Notes: a model not told the origin generated them from the letters alone. Counted from the stretch's first letter, positions 28,137 to 39,300 are shown. The stretch is DNA of 64,000 nucleotides from JBCCSZ01 sp039821145 (GCA_039821145.1 JBCBOS010000015.1:158432-222431); one strand, 5' to 3'. Made by a program: numbers and translations.

Positions 28137-28692
28137 AAATACATATTTTAAGGTGAAAAAATAACATTCGTTTTCAAGCCTTCCTGGTGTGCAGTCACCA
28201 GAATAGGGAGTGATCAAAAGGGAGCATCTTCAGAGTTCATTCACGAGAACAAAACCCGAAAACACTTGTCGCAATGGCATAGAAAGTCCTCTGTAGTGAG
28301 AGCCATTCAAAGGCTGCCATACAGCATTGACAAGACAGAAGAGGACAATGCATTTCAATCCTCTGTCTTGTCGCACCAGAGTTGTAATCGCTTCACTAAA
28401 AAAGAGCTGATCAATCCAGCTTTCACTTGATGACATACCTAGGCAATGCCACAGAGTTCATCTGTAGAGAAAGCAGTTTGTTCTGCCAATTGTGTTTGAA
28501 AATAATCGTGCAAGAAAGTAAATTCCCAGAAAAGCCCTTTACATTATTCAATCAATAATGAATGAAACAAGGGAACGGTGTTATCTAAAAAGGTAAGGAT
28601 CAGAAGGTTTGAACTAGAAGGGTCGCGTACGTGTAAGGATGTTTTGTTTGGGTCGACATTTTTTGTACTGATTATACAATCGACTTCCACAA
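28137..28692 (-). promoter_or_regulatory. Unit 4 leader with two hairpins
   Basis: About 560 bases. A 6-bp stem (CTGGTG/CACCAG, 28184-28201) lies about 48 bases before the start codon. A larger hairpin occupies 28329-28372: GACAAGAC and AGAGG pair with CCTCT and GTCTTGTC around a 3-base bulge and a 15-base loop. Parts of this leader (TCGCAATGGCATAGAAA and flanks) recur in units 5 and 6, so leaders were duplicated with the genes. No gene is seen. Confidence 0.45.
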
Positions 28693-28724
28693 CAAATATA
28701 TAACAATCCTTTTGAAAAAGTAAA
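28693..28724 (-). promoter_or_regulatory. Putative promoter of unit 4
   Basis: Minus strand: TTTAC at 28724-28720, 19 bases, TATATTTG at 28700-28693. Full match to the -7 consensus; the spacer ends GATTGTTA as in unit 5. It is 557 bases from the small gene start. Confidence 0.65.
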
Positions 28725-28807
28725 GCCCTGAGACATTTTTAACAAAGAGCATCTAGTGGTTGGCATAAAATATCCATTGACAGGTGCAAGTGGCATTGGC
28801 ACCAATG

Positions 28808-28840
28808 AAAAAGTTCACCAGCCCCGAAAGGCTGATGAAC
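28808..28840 (-). terminator. Intrinsic terminator of unit 5
   Basis: Minus-strand hairpin at 28840-28813: 12-bp stem from GTTCATCAGCCT, TTCG loop, then five T. Position 93 bases after the stop codon. The upstream arm carries T where units 4, 6 and 7 have C, forming a G-U pair; the next stem position changes from G-U to G-C. Confidence 0.85.
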
Positions 28841-28933
28841 TTCAAAACTTTAGAAGTTTTCATCTCAGTATCGCGATGACACTTTTCAAAAAATTCATCG
28901 CTTGTCAGTATCTGTATCGAGCAGTCAAACGGT

Positions 28934-31900
28934 CTAGGATGAGCCCAGCTTGCTGAAGTATTGGCCGAGGAACGACATCCAGTCTTCCGCTACCCAACCT
29001 ACACTTGCAGCGATCTTGTGATCCTTGCTGAAGTTGATCACTTTGCCAAACCAACCATCCTTATCTGTCACCAGTGTGAGTTTCTTGAAGTCAATGTCAA
29101 GGCTGCCACCCGTTGCGTGGTTGAGCAAACTGAGTGCCTCTGGTAAAAGACTGCCGATGTTGTCCTGCCAACGGAAAATTGGATTCTTGTATTTCTTACC
29201 AAAGGTAAACTGCAAGGGGCCTACTGCCACCACCACATTGTAGAATGCCGCATCTTTGTTGATCCAGTTGCCCCCGATGGACTCCACAACCGAGTAGGTC
29301 GCTTTTTGGAGCAGGGATGCTTTCCATTTCCATTTGTCTGCTAATCCAAAACCTCCCGTCGCTTTGTACGCTCCCTTGAAGCCTCCCAGAACAGCACCCA
29401 CCAGGGCCGCTTTGTACAGCTTGTCAAGATCCCCCCCCGTAAGCGCCGTCACGGCCATCTTGATGTTGGCCCCTTTGATCGCCGAGGTCGTAATGCTCCA
29501 GGCCTTGGTCAGGCCACCACTTGCCGCTTTGATGCCCGTGGCCCCCAGACTCGCAGCAGCCATGGCCCCCGCGGCGGCCCCAATGAAGGCTCCGACGATG
29601 GCGCCCTTCCACGCATCCTTGGTCCACTTGGTAAAGTTCCAATTACCCGAGGCGATGGAAGCACCTGCATAGGCTCCTACTGCCGCACCAATGATCACCG
29701 GAATGAACCAGGCAATCTCTCCATTTGGATCGGTGTAGGACAGGGGATTGTTGAAGGCATAGGTGTAGCGGTTGTAACTTTGTGTACTTGTCGGTGACTG
29801 AATGTGGTTGTCCACACTCAACATCCGACCAACGACTGGGTCGTACATCCGACCATTCATGTTGATCAACTGAAATTCCGGCATCTCCTCATGTCCAGTA
29901 TAACCTCTGTACAGCCAATCCGGTACGCTGTTCACATTGGTGTAGGTCCAGGTAGAAGCATTCCGCTTGCGACCCCATGGATCGAAGTTTTGTTCTGCTA
30001 CCATTCCCCCACTTTGGTTGGTCACGCGTACGATGGAACCCAAGTGATCCGTGTAGGTGGAGTAGAACTCATAGGAACTTCCGTTCTTCACAACGATTCC
30101 AACCGTTCCTTGGCCAGCATTGACATAGTGAATGTCTTTGGTGACACCATTGACAGTCTGTCGTTCAAAGTCACCCATGTACAAGCGAGTCTTCTTCACA
30201 GTGCCATTCTCCTTGAGGACACTCTTGATCCGCTGGCGTTCGTGGCCATAGACGTAGTCCAGCTCAAAGTTGCCTTCGGATACTCTGGATGGCTGGTCAA
30301 ACTGTGTGTAGGTGATGTCCTGCGTTACCGTTGGAATGGTGCTGCTGGAATTGCTCACCCGAATCACAGCATTGTTCTTGCCGCTTGATGAGTAAGTATA
30401 GCTACCGACATCTGTCTTGGAAGTGATGTTTCCGTTGGAAGCATAGTTGACATACTTGGTTGGTTGACCGCTTACCCGAGCTGTCTTCAGGCGGTTGAGG
30501 TTGTCATAAGTAAACACCTCGAAGCGGCCCTTGGGTACGTCGTGACGGGACACCAAGTTGCCATTGCTGTAGTTCCAACTCATCCGCAAATCCTGGTGGA
30601 ATACGGCATAGTAACGAGTGGGGATGCCTTGGTTGTAGGTAATGGTTGTCGTGGCATTGTTGCCCAACTTGTAGGAAGTGTACTGCTCACGGCCATTCAT
30701 TCCTTGGTTGGTAAACAAGGTGTGATTGCTGGCGGTGTGCTTGATGGTGCTCAACAGACCATTCGAATCATAGGCATAATCCAACTTCAGACCAGACGGA
30801 TAGGTCTTGGACGTCAGATCGCTGAAGGCATTGTAGGTAAACTGCGTAGACAAGTAAGGTCCATCTATGCGCTCCAAGGTCGAGCGTACCCGTCCAAAGG
30901 AATCGTAGTAGTAGTACTTTCTATCAATGGACTGTGTATTGTAAATGTAGAAAAGCTTGCCCTTGGCCACTCCACTGCTGTAGTACACATAGCGACGGTC
31001 CTCGCCCGGGCCATAGCGGCGGGTGGGTTGTCCCAATTTGTTGTACTCCATATTGTAGGTATGGCTGTTGGCATTGGTCTCAGACGTCTTTTCTTTGAAC
31101 GCATTGTAGCCATAAGACAGCGTACCAGCATTTTTGTCGACAACTTGCGTTTTGTTTCCATACACATCATGTGTGAGGGTCACCATTGTCGTACTGCCCA
31201 GTTTGACTTGCTTCATCAAGCCCTGGCTGTCGTAGGTATAGGTCAGGGTACCTCCACTGTCCGTCGCTTTGGTCTTCACATCACTCGCATCCGTCTCCAC
31301 TGTCGATACCTGTCCAGCAGGGTTGGTCTTGGTGATTTTGGATTTTCCTCCTGAGTAGGAGTAGCTGTAGCTCGTGGTACCAAATGGATTGACTTCACTG
31401 GTCCGGCGGTTGTAGCTGTCGTAGTTGTAGGTCGTTGTGAAAGTTGTTTCACCAGACTTGTAAGGAGCGCGAACCGTCTTGAGTCGGCCACGTGAGTCGA
31501 AGGTCCAGATTTCGCTGACCAATGCGTTGGAATGGCTCCTGCGCTGGTGGCGAACTTTCCGGCCCAATTTGTCGAAGTAGACCCACTGATCTGGCTTTCC
31601 TGTCTGAGTTACCGCATGGCGATAGACACTATTGTAAGATGAACTGATGAAGAATGGGTAGCTTTCATTGATGATCACACCGGTGGGCAGGGTGGTTTTG
31701 GTCCGGCGTCCAAAGGCATCGTATTGAAAGGTTGATGTGAGTCCGTCGACACCAGTAACAGACAATTTTTCACCCCACTTGGGATCGTAGGTGGCTGTCT
31801 CCGTGTATCCCATTGGATTGGTCAAGCTGGTGACGAAACGCCCTTTGCTGTCATACCCTTTGGTTGTCGTACGCGAAGAAACACCAGAAGCGGACAAGGT

Positions 31901-34873
31901 CTCGGTGGTCACGTTTCCTAAGCTGTTGTACCCATAGGCGGTGGTCACCTGCCGCGACAATCCGTAGTAATCTCTTCTGGAAGTCATCTGTCCCTTGCTG
32001 TTGTAGTAGTACCGATCTGAGAAGGTGTGCGATGGCTGACCAGTACGCTGGCGGATCACGGTCATCTGGGTCGGCCGATTTGGCACTGGCCCTGCGTATT
32101 GTCCGTATGTGGTATTGGTCGTGATGGTTTCTACCCCATTGTCTTCCACCTCTTGGGTGATGTTGCCGTGACTGTCATAGGTATAGTCCATGGTCTTGGT
32201 CTGACCTTGTAGGTACAGATTGTCGGTCGTTCCATTGATCCTCAGCCAATAGCTCTTATTGGGTCGGGAGACAAAGGTGCGATTGTAATCCATGCGGTTG
32301 TACAGGTAGTTGGTCGAGTTGACATATTTGCGTACCCGATAGGGAGACAAGTAGTAAATCCCTAGGGTCTGATTGCGTTGCAATTCTGTCCGCACATTAT
32401 TGTCCAGATCAATGGTATGAAATTCCCTAAAGCCAACGAAACCTCTTCCGGCGCGGTGTACATAGGCATCCACATACTTGTACTGAGTCGTAAGATAGCC
32501 ACCAATGCCGTCTTGTTGTGCAATCTGATACCCCAGGTAAATGGGTGCTGTCACCGTATTCTGCGGATAGGAGGTATTGGGTGAACGGCTGTAGAAGTTG
32601 CTGGTTTGCGTCATCCGCTTGTAGGAGAAATTGGTGCGCTTGCCATGACCATCGGTGATGTTTTGCAACAACATGTCCTGTCCATCTTTTTGGAAGTACA
32701 GGATGGTCGATGGAGAGGTGTAGCTCGTTCGATTGATGATGTCAGTTCGCCCATCTCCGTTCAAGTCGTATTGTACAGTCGGGACAAAACCGAGTAGGCC
32801 ATTGAAGTTCTCTGTTTCGTAGAAGAAGCTGTTGCCCGTACTGAAATAGAGCCCTAGTGTGGAGGTAGATGTATGCGTCCAACCGTGCATGATGTCGGTC
32901 TTGCCATCGCCGTTGAAATCCCCAATCTCCAATTTGTCGTCGCTGTATTGTCCGCGGATGTCTGGTGTTTGGTTGAAGTTGAAGGTAGTACTTAAGAAGC
33001 CTTTACCAGTAGACACACATTTGTACCAAGTTCCATTGTTGTTGGTCAAGCCATTGCGGATCAACATATCTGTTTTCTGGTCACCGTTGAAGTCACCAAA
33101 GAACATGCGGTAGTTGCTGTTGGGAAAGCCAGTATTGTACAGCTGTTGAGCGCTAACACTGCCTCCATTTTGGTTGAAGGTCATGATTTGTGTGCCACTG
33201 CTGGTGACCTTCATCAATTCCATCTTGCCATCGCCATCAAAGTCCAGTACGCGGATGTCATCGGCTAGTACCCAGCTTGTGCCAGGGTAGCTACCTGATC
33301 CCATCCCGGAGATTTGGACATTCTTATAATTGGTTCCCCCCAAGGTGATAAATGCCTTGTAGCCTGAGGCGTTGCTCAAAAACATGATGAAGTCAGTGAT
33401 TCCATCACCATTGAAGTCACCAGGGTAAAAATACTTCAAACTGGGGTGAATGATGTTGTAGCCAGAAGGGGCAAAATAATAGCTGCTCGAAAACGAGCTA
33501 CCTGTACTTCTGTACAATCGCAAGAAAGACAACGTCCGCCAGTTTTGCGATCCCGAAATGGTCACTTTCAAGGTCATGATGTCATCGCGACCATCCCCAT
33601 TGAAATCCGAAGAGATGAGGTTGTGGAAATTCGGGATGTTCATTCCGTTGACCACTGTTGATTGACTTGACAAGGTCTGATTGAACGTCAGGGAGTAATT
33701 TGAATTGGTCGAGGTACGCTTGTATACTTTGATCGCTGTATTGAACTTGATGCCGTTTTGGTAGGCATAGGGAGAGGTGAGGATGTCGGTATAGCCATCA
33801 CCATCAAAATCACCAGAGAACAAATCAACTGCTTCGCCCTGAAAAGCGGTCAGCGTTTGGGTAGAAAAATCGACCGGCTGGCCACCATACTTGAAAATGG
33901 TGGTGTTCAATGCAGTTCCATCACTTCCTTTTTCCTCCACAGAGTTGAGGGTAGAGCGGTAGTTGTCGTAGCTATAGCGGAAGTAGTAGTTTTTGAAAAT
34001 GCTGTTTTCCGCCTTCACTTCAATTCGATCCAAGAGCTTGACATTCGCGATGCTGGAACCGTCTTCATAAGTTGTCACCTGATCCGTTCTCGTCTTGTAG
34101 TGGAACTGAATGGTGTGATAAGGAGCCAGACCTGTGATGTCGTTGCCCGTGTATTTGATGGTGTTGATCCGATGGTGGCGGTTGCTGGTCAGGTACCTGA
34201 ACTCGATGTAGTTGCCATCCGGATAGCGGATTTTGCTCAACTTCCACCACACCCATTCGTCCTCGTTGTAGTCTTCCAACTTGGATGTGAAGTGGCCTCC
34301 ATATTCGTAGATCACCCCATCCTTGGTTTCCACCTCAAATCGAGTGGGTCCCCCGGTGGCGTTGGCATAAGAAGTGATCACAGAAAAGTCGTCGTTCTCC
34401 TTGCGGTAGGTGGCTCCATTGGCACCATAGGTTCCACTGCGCAGGGTCAGACGGGAACCGTCTAGGTAGAAGCGGTCAGAGCTGCTCGTGGTGACGGGAG
34501 TTCTCTTGCCATCAAAGTGAACGGACTGCCCACCACGGGTAATGGAGGACAGACCTCCGATGGTCCAACCTTGTCCCAGGATACCATTGCCCCCCATGGA
34601 ATTGTACGCTATGGCCAATTGGGGAGCGACGCCATTGGTACCTGGCGGCACACCAATGGGGATGCTGTAGGTGAAAGCACCATTGCCGTTGTTGCCAACT
34701 TCGGCTTGGATGGCACCAGTAGCCTTATTTGTGTAGATGGGTTTGCTCGCAATGTCATTGTAAGAATTTAGGGGAACATAACTGACATTTTGGGCTTCTA
34801 CTGGCTGCCAGGAGAAAAATTGGCAGAGCAATAGGAGTGCAAAAAATGCACCATTTTTTATAATTAATTTCAT
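28934..34873 (-). CDS. Unit 5 giant SpvB/FG-GAP/Rhs cage protein
   Basis: 1,979 residues. Signal peptide MKLIIKNGAFFALLLLCQFF with cleavage near VEA/QN, then the invariant SYVPLN. The SpvB-like segment has VPPGTNGVAPQLAIAYNS. Seven FG-GAP loops follow (GDFDGDGYTD through YDLNGDGRTD), then the TcdB-middle-like block (GFVGFREF), YD repeats and Rhs core to DPNGE (1715-1719). The 265-residue tail aligns with unit 4 without gaps; differences are mostly conservative and concentrated after GSLLPEALSLL. The group b segment reads YEYGGHFTSKLEDYNEDEWVWW, with one residue more than unit 4. Together with its leader this is the closest pair in the array with unit 4, pointing to a recent whole-unit duplication. 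It starts 52 bases after the small gene. Confidence 0.95.
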   Translation of the reverse strand: MKLIIKNGAFFALLLLCQFFSWQPVEAQNVSYVPLNSYNDIASKPIYTNKATGAIQAEVGNNGNGAFTYSIPIGVPPGTNGVAPQLAIAYNSMGGNGILGQGWTIGGLSSITRGGQSVHFDGKRTPVTTSSSDRFYLDGSRLTLRSGTYGANGATYRKENDDFSVITSYANATGGPTRFEVETKDGVIYEYGGHFTSKLEDYNEDEWVWWKLSKIRYPDGNYIEFRYLTSNRHHRINTIKYTGNDITGLAPYHTIQFHYKTRTDQVTTYEDGSSIANVKLLDRIEVKAENSIFKNYYFRYSYDNYRSTLNSVEEKGSDGTALNTTIFKYGGQPVDFSTQTLTAFQGEAVDLFSGDFDGDGYTDILTSPYAYQNGIKFNTAIKVYKRTSTNSNYSLTFNQTLSSQSTVVNGMNIPNFHNLISSDFNGDGRDDIMTLKVTISGSQNWRTLSFLRLYRSTGSSFSSSYYFAPSGYNIIHPSLKYFYPGDFNGDGITDFIMFLSNASGYKAFITLGGTNYKNVQISGMGSGSYPGTSWVLADDIRVLDFDGDGKMELMKVTSSGTQIMTFNQNGGSVSAQQLYNTGFPNSNYRMFFGDFNGDQKTDMLIRNGLTNNNGTWYKCVSTGKGFLSTTFNFNQTPDIRGQYSDDKLEIGDFNGDGKTDIMHGWTHTSTSTLGLYFSTGNSFFYETENFNGLLGFVPTVQYDLNGDGRTDIINRTSYTSPSTILYFQKDGQDMLLQNITDGHGKRTNFSYKRMTQTSNFYSRSPNTSYPQNTVTAPIYLGYQIAQQDGIGGYLTTQYKYVDAYVHRAGRGFVGFREFHTIDLDNNVRTELQRNQTLGIYYLSPYRVRKYVNSTNYLYNRMDYNRTFVSRPNKSYWLRINGTTDNLYLQGQTKTMDYTYDSHGNITQEVEDNGVETITTNTTYGQYAGPVPNRPTQMTVIRQRTGQPSHTFSDRYYYNSKGQMTSRRDYYGLSRQVTTAYGYNSLGNVTTETLSASGVSSRTTTKGYDSKGRFVTSLTNPMGYTETATYDPKWGEKLSVTGVDGLTSTFQYDAFGRRTKTTLPTGVIINESYPFFISSSYNSVYRHAVTQTGKPDQWVYFDKLGRKVRHQRRSHSNALVSEIWTFDSRGRLKTVRAPYKSGETTFTTTYNYDSYNRRTSEVNPFGTTSYSYSYSGGKSKITKTNPAGQVSTVETDASDVKTKATDSGGTLTYTYDSQGLMKQVKLGSTTMVTLTHDVYGNKTQVVDKNAGTLSYGYNAFKEKTSETNANSHTYNMEYNKLGQPTRRYGPGEDRRYVYYSSGVAKGKLFYIYNTQSIDRKYYYYDSFGRVRSTLERIDGPYLSTQFTYNAFSDLTSKTYPSGLKLDYAYDSNGLLSTIKHTASNHTLFTNQGMNGREQYTSYKLGNNATTTITYNQGIPTRYYAVFHQDLRMSWNYSNGNLVSRHDVPKGRFEVFTYDNLNRLKTARVSGQPTKYVNYASNGNITSKTDVGSYTYSSSGKNNAVIRVSNSSSTIPTVTQDITYTQFDQPSRVSEGNFELDYVYGHERQRIKSVLKENGTVKKTRLYMGDFERQTVNGVTKDIHYVNAGQGTVGIVVKNGSSYEFYSTYTDHLGSIVRVTNQSGGMVAEQNFDPWGRKRNASTWTYTNVNSVPDWLYRGYTGHEEMPEFQLINMNGRMYDPVVGRMLSVDNHIQSPTSTQSYNRYTYAFNNPLSYTDPNGEIAWFIPVIIGAAVGAYAGASIASGNWNFTKWTKDAWKGAIVGAFIGAAAGAMAAASLGATGIKAASGGLTKAWSITTSAIKGANIKMAVTALTGGDLDKLYKAALVGAVLGGFKGAYKATGGFGLADKWKWKASLLQKATYSVVESIGGNWINKDAAFYNVVVAVGPLQFTFGKKYKNPIFRWQDNIGSLLPEALSLLNHATGGSLDIDFKKLTLVTDKDGWFGKVINFSKDHKIAASVGWVAEDWMSFLGQYFSKLGSS

Positions 34874-34925
34874 AACAATTTAAGCATTTTTGTTCATAAC
34901 AATAAGAAACATTCGGCCGGGTTGA

Positions 34926-35522
34926 CTAGGGCTGCTCTGATTTGATGAGCATGGATACTCTGCGCTCGTCGCCATCTACCAAAGTCAGCACATACGCACC
35001 AACAGGCAAGGAAGACACATCGATGTCTCTGCCATCACCCAGTACGCGCTGAGACAAAATTTTGCCATCCATACTGATGATGCTCAAGGTAGATTCTGGA
35101 TTCAATCCCTCTCCCTGAATCGAGAAGTTGGTAATGGTAGGATTGGGAAAAACCACCATAGACGACAGATCAGAAAAGCTCTGGTCGTTCAGTGCAACTG
35201 ACTGATCTTCAGTAGATTTCAAATCCAAATTAGAAGGCTGGCTCAGCAGAGCTTCCAGTTTCTCAATCTCTGATTCGAGTGCGTCGGAATACCCTTCCAT
35301 GGTTCCCTCCAAATCGATTGTATTGGTCAACTGATCTTCTGTTGTTTCCGTCGAAAACTGCAGCTCTACATTGTTCAGGCAGAGGTAGCGTTTGATGCGA
35401 TTGCCTGCATTGTCGTAGTTGAAACTGATGCCACAATTGATCGAGGCAGGAGGTTGAATCTGTGCAATCAGACTGGACCAGCCAATCAACAAAAAGAAAA
35501 ACAGCAAGAAATAATTTTTCAT
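34926..35522 (-). CDS. Unit 5 small partner: YD-motif protein with T9SS sorting domain
   Basis: 198 residues; here the track start is also the natural start. Signal peptide 1-21; Cys30 and Cys48 bracket the YD motif (Tyr36-Asp37, GNRIKR 40-45); residues 55-75 are acidic and Thr-rich; 80-96 form a likely amphipathic helix (ALESEIEKLEALLSQPS); the sorting domain runs from about 121 (VVFPNP at 123-128) to 198. Seventeen residues separate the two cysteines in every unit, long enough for one YD strand-turn-strand held by a disulfide; the disulfide is an inference. Confidence 0.91.
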   Translation of the reverse strand: MKNYFLLFFFLLIGWSSLIAQIQPPASINCGISFNYDNAGNRIKRYLCLNNVELQFSTETTEDQLTNTIDLEGTMEGYSDALESEIEKLEALLSQPSNLDLKSTEDQSVALNDQSFSDLSSMVVFPNPTITNFSIQGEGLNPESTLSIISMDGKILSQRVLGDGRDIDVSSLPVGAYVLTLVDGDERRVSMLIKSEQP

Positions 35523-36138
35523 CTGTATGTAATTTTATAGTGAAAAAAGCAAATACTTATCTGTCCTTTTCAGTGTAAAATCACTGAAAAAGGCATCGGT
35601 GTAGGAGGAATCCTTCTGGAGTTCACGCAAGTGAATGAATTCCCCAAAATGATCATCGCAATAGCATAGAAAAGTTTGTGCATCGATGGCCATTTACAGG
35701 CTACCATATAGCACTGATGGGACAGTAGAGGTCAACACATTGGCCCCTCTGCCTTTTCGTTCTAGAGTTGTAATTTTTTGACCGGAAGTTAGCAGCAGAT
35801 TATCAGATCAAATTGCATAGCAACTGATCTGAAAACAATTGAATTGGCACATTCGGATTTCACCCGATGACACATCCAATCGATGCTACAGCATTTGCTG
35901 GTAACAAAAGCGGTTTTTCTATTGTTTCTGGTTGAGAAAATTGTGTAAGAAATTAAATCTCTAGAAACGTCTTCGATATTCGTTAAATAATAGCAGGATG
36001 AAAATTCAATAGTGACTAACAGGAGGAAAGGACATTTGATTTTCAATTAGAAAGGCTGTATACGTGTAAGTCCGTTTTAGTTTTACAGAAAATCTTTGGT
36101 ACTGGTATTATTCTTCTGCTGTATGTCCTTTACAAGAA
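35523..36138 (-). promoter_or_regulatory. Unit 5 leader with 9-bp hairpin
   Basis: About 615 bases, the longest leader. A 9-bp stem (TTTTCAGTG/CACTGAAAA) with a 6-base loop lies at 35567-35590, 45 bases before the start codon; two more G-C pairs follow a one-base bulge. Blocks around 35655-35740 match the unit 4 leader. A short minus-strand frame at 35789-36046 has no recognisable product. Confidence 0.45.
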
Positions 36139-36170
36139 CAAATATATAACAATCCATCTGAAAAAGTAAA
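36139..36170 (-). promoter_or_regulatory. Putative promoter of unit 5
   Basis: Minus strand: TTTAC at 36170-36166, 19 bases, TATATTTG at 36146-36139. Nearly identical to the unit 4 copy. It lies 617 bases from the small gene start and 84 bases past the unit 6 terminator. Confidence 0.65.
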
Positions 36171-36254
36171 GTGATAAGATTTTTTTAACAAACAGAATTT
36201 TGAAGCGCTGACATAACAATACATTTGAATAAAACAAGGGGCATTGACAGAAAC

Positions 36255-36288
36255 AAAAAAAATTCACCAGCCCCGAAAGACTGGTGAA
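36255..36288 (-). terminator. Intrinsic terminator of unit 6
   Basis: Minus-strand hairpin at 36288-36263: 11-bp stem, TTCG loop, followed by eight T. Same sequence as units 4 and 7. It begins 88 bases after the stop codon. Confidence 0.87.
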
Positions 36289-36376
36289 TGACATAAATGT
36301 GTGAATGTTTCATCTCACCAAGACAAGGCAATCAGATCGATTGCATCACCTCTTTGGCAGATGATTATGTACTTGC

Positions 36377-39300
36377 TTATTTGGAAGAACCCAGCTTGCT
36401 GAAAAACTGCCCGATGAAGTTTGCCCAATCACCTGAGTTCCAGATGACCGTCTTATCTAGTGCAGTCGGATCTAAGGGATTGTCAAACCAACTTCCTTGA
36501 CTGACCAATGTCAGCTTTTTAAAGTCAACTTTCAAATCTCCCCCATTTGCAAACTTCAGCAAGGAGACTGCCTCTGGCAACAAACTGCCGATGTTGTCCT
36601 GCCAACGGAAGACCGGATTGCCATGCTTTTTCCCAAAAGTAAACCTCAAGGGTCCAACTCCCACAACGACATTGTAGAACAAATCGTCTCCATTGATCCA
36701 GTTGCCCGTCAAGGATTCAATCGTGGTGTAAGATGCCTTGTCCAGAAGCCTTGCCTGCCAGTCCCACTTATCGTTGTCGAATAAACCAAATCCTCCAGTC
36801 GCCTTGACTGCTCCTTTGTAGCCCCCAAGGACAGCTCCGACAAGCCCAGCCTTGTACACCTTGTCCAAGTCTCCCCCTGTCAATGCCGTAACAGCCATTT
36901 TGATGTTGGCCCCTTTGATGGCAGAGGTGGTGATCTTCCAAATGGTGGTTAGTTTTTTGCCACCTGCGGCAGTCATGCCCGAAGCTCCAACACCAACTGC
37001 CACAAAAGAACCGATGGCTGCCCCGACAAAAGCACCTACAATGGCACCCTTCCAGGCATCCTTTTTCCACTTGGTAAAGTCCAAAGTACCAGAGGCAATC
37101 GATGCACCTGCGTAAGCGCCCACTACCGCTCCAATGATCACCGGAACAAACCACGCAATCTCACCGCTAGGGTCAGTATAGGAAAGCGGATTGTTGAAGG
37201 CATAGGTATATCGGTTGTAGCTTTGCGTACTTGTCGGGGATTGAATGTGATTGTCCACACTCAGCATCCGTCCCACGACAGGATCGTACATTCGTCCATT
37301 CATGTTGATCAGTTGAAACTCCGGCATCTCCTCGTGTCCGGTGTATCCACGGTACAACCAATTTGGTACACTGTTGACATTGGCATAGGTCCAGGTGGAT
37401 GCATTGCGCTTGCGACCCCAGGGATCAAAGTTTTGCTCGGCCACTACCCCACCTGTATCGTCCGTCACTCGCACGATGGATCCCAGGTGATCTGTATAGG
37501 TTGAGTAAAAATTGTAAGTATTGTTTTGCTTTACAACAATTCCTATTGTTCCCTGTCCTGCGTTGACATAGTGGATGTCCTGAATGCCTCCTTGCGTGGT
37601 CTGCTTCTCATAATCCCCCATGTACAATCGAGTCGCTTTGATCGATCCATTTTCCTTGAGTACACTTTTGATGCGCTGGCGCTTGTAACCATAGACATAG
37701 TCCAGCTCGAAGTTGCCCTCTGTCACTTGAGACGGCTGGTCAAACTCGGTGTAGCTGATGTCTTGTGTCACGTTTGGAATGGTCGCATCGACATTGCTGA
37801 CCTTGGTCACTGCATTGTTTTTACCACTTGGATAGGTGTAGCTGCCAACATCTGTCTTGGATACAATGTTTCCGTTGGAAGCGTAGTTGACGTACTTGGT
37901 TGACTGACCAGATACTTTGGATGTTTTCAGTCGGTTGAGACTGTCATAAGTGAAGCTTTCGAAACGTCCCTTCGCAACATCCCAGCGGTAGTTCAAATTG
38001 CCATTGGTATAATTCCAACTCATCCGCAAATCCTGTTGGCCAGGTGCGTAGTAACGAGTGGAAATGCCTTGGTTGTAAGAAACTGTGGTCGTTACATTGT
38101 TGCCCAGTCTGTAGGAAGTGTACTGCCCGCGGCCATTCATCCCCTGATTGGTAAACAAGGTGTGATTGCTGGCCAAGTGCTTGATGCTGGTCAGTATGCC
38201 ATTGGAGTCATAGAAATAGTTCAACTTCAAGCCCGATGCATAGGTCTTTGAGGTGAGATCGCTGAAGTTGTTGTAGGTAAACTGCGTCGATAGGTAAGGC
38301 CCATCTATGCGTTCTGCAGTGCTTCGGACCCGACCAAAAACGTCGTAGTAAAAGTACTTTCTATCAATGGATAGGGTATTGTAAATGTAGAAGATTTTGC
38401 TCTTGGCCACCCCACTGCTGTAGTAGATGTAGCGTCGATCCTCTCCCGGCCCATGGCGACGGGTAATTTTCCCCAATTGGTTGTACTCCATGTTGTAGGT
38501 ATGTCCATTGGCATTGGTCTCGGAAGTCAATTCCTTATAGGCGTTGTAACCATAAGACAGCGTTCCGGCATTTTTGTCTACCACCTGTGTTTTGTTTCCA
38601 TAGACGTCATGGGTCACCATCACCATGGTGGTACTGCCCAATTTGACTTCTTTGATGAGGCCTTGGCTGTCGTAGGTATACGTTAGGGTGCCTCCGCCAT
38701 CGGTCGCCTGGGTTTTCAAGCCACTTGCATCTGTCTCCACCGTCGATACCTGCCCTGCTGGATTGGTTTTGGTGATCTTGGATTTCCCTCCTGAGTAGGA
38801 GTAACTGTAGGTCGTTGTTCCGAAGGGATTGACCTCACTGGTCCGACGATTGTAGTTGTCGTAGTTGTAGGTGGTTGTAAAAGTCGTCTCACCAGATTTG
38901 TAGGGAGCGCGAGCTGTCTTTGGTCGGCCTCGCGAATCATAGGTCCACATCTCGTAGACCGTTGCATTGGCAAAGCTCTTGCTGTGCTTGCGAACTTGGC
39001 GGCCCAGCTTGTCAAAGTAGACCGTCTGATCGGGTTTGCCCACCTGGCTGACATTGTGGTAGTAGGTGCTGCCATAGGAAGAGCTGACGAAAAAGGGATA
39101 GCTCTCGTTGATCACCGCCCCGGTTGGCAATGTCGTTTTGGTTCGTCGCCCAAAAGCATCGTACTCAAAAGTTGTTGTGAGTCCATCTACTCCAGTTGCC
39201 AACAATTTCTCTCCCCACTTCGGATCGTAGGTGGCAGACTCCGCATACCCCATCGGGTTGGTCATACCAATGACGAAGCGGCCCTTGGGATCATAGGTCA

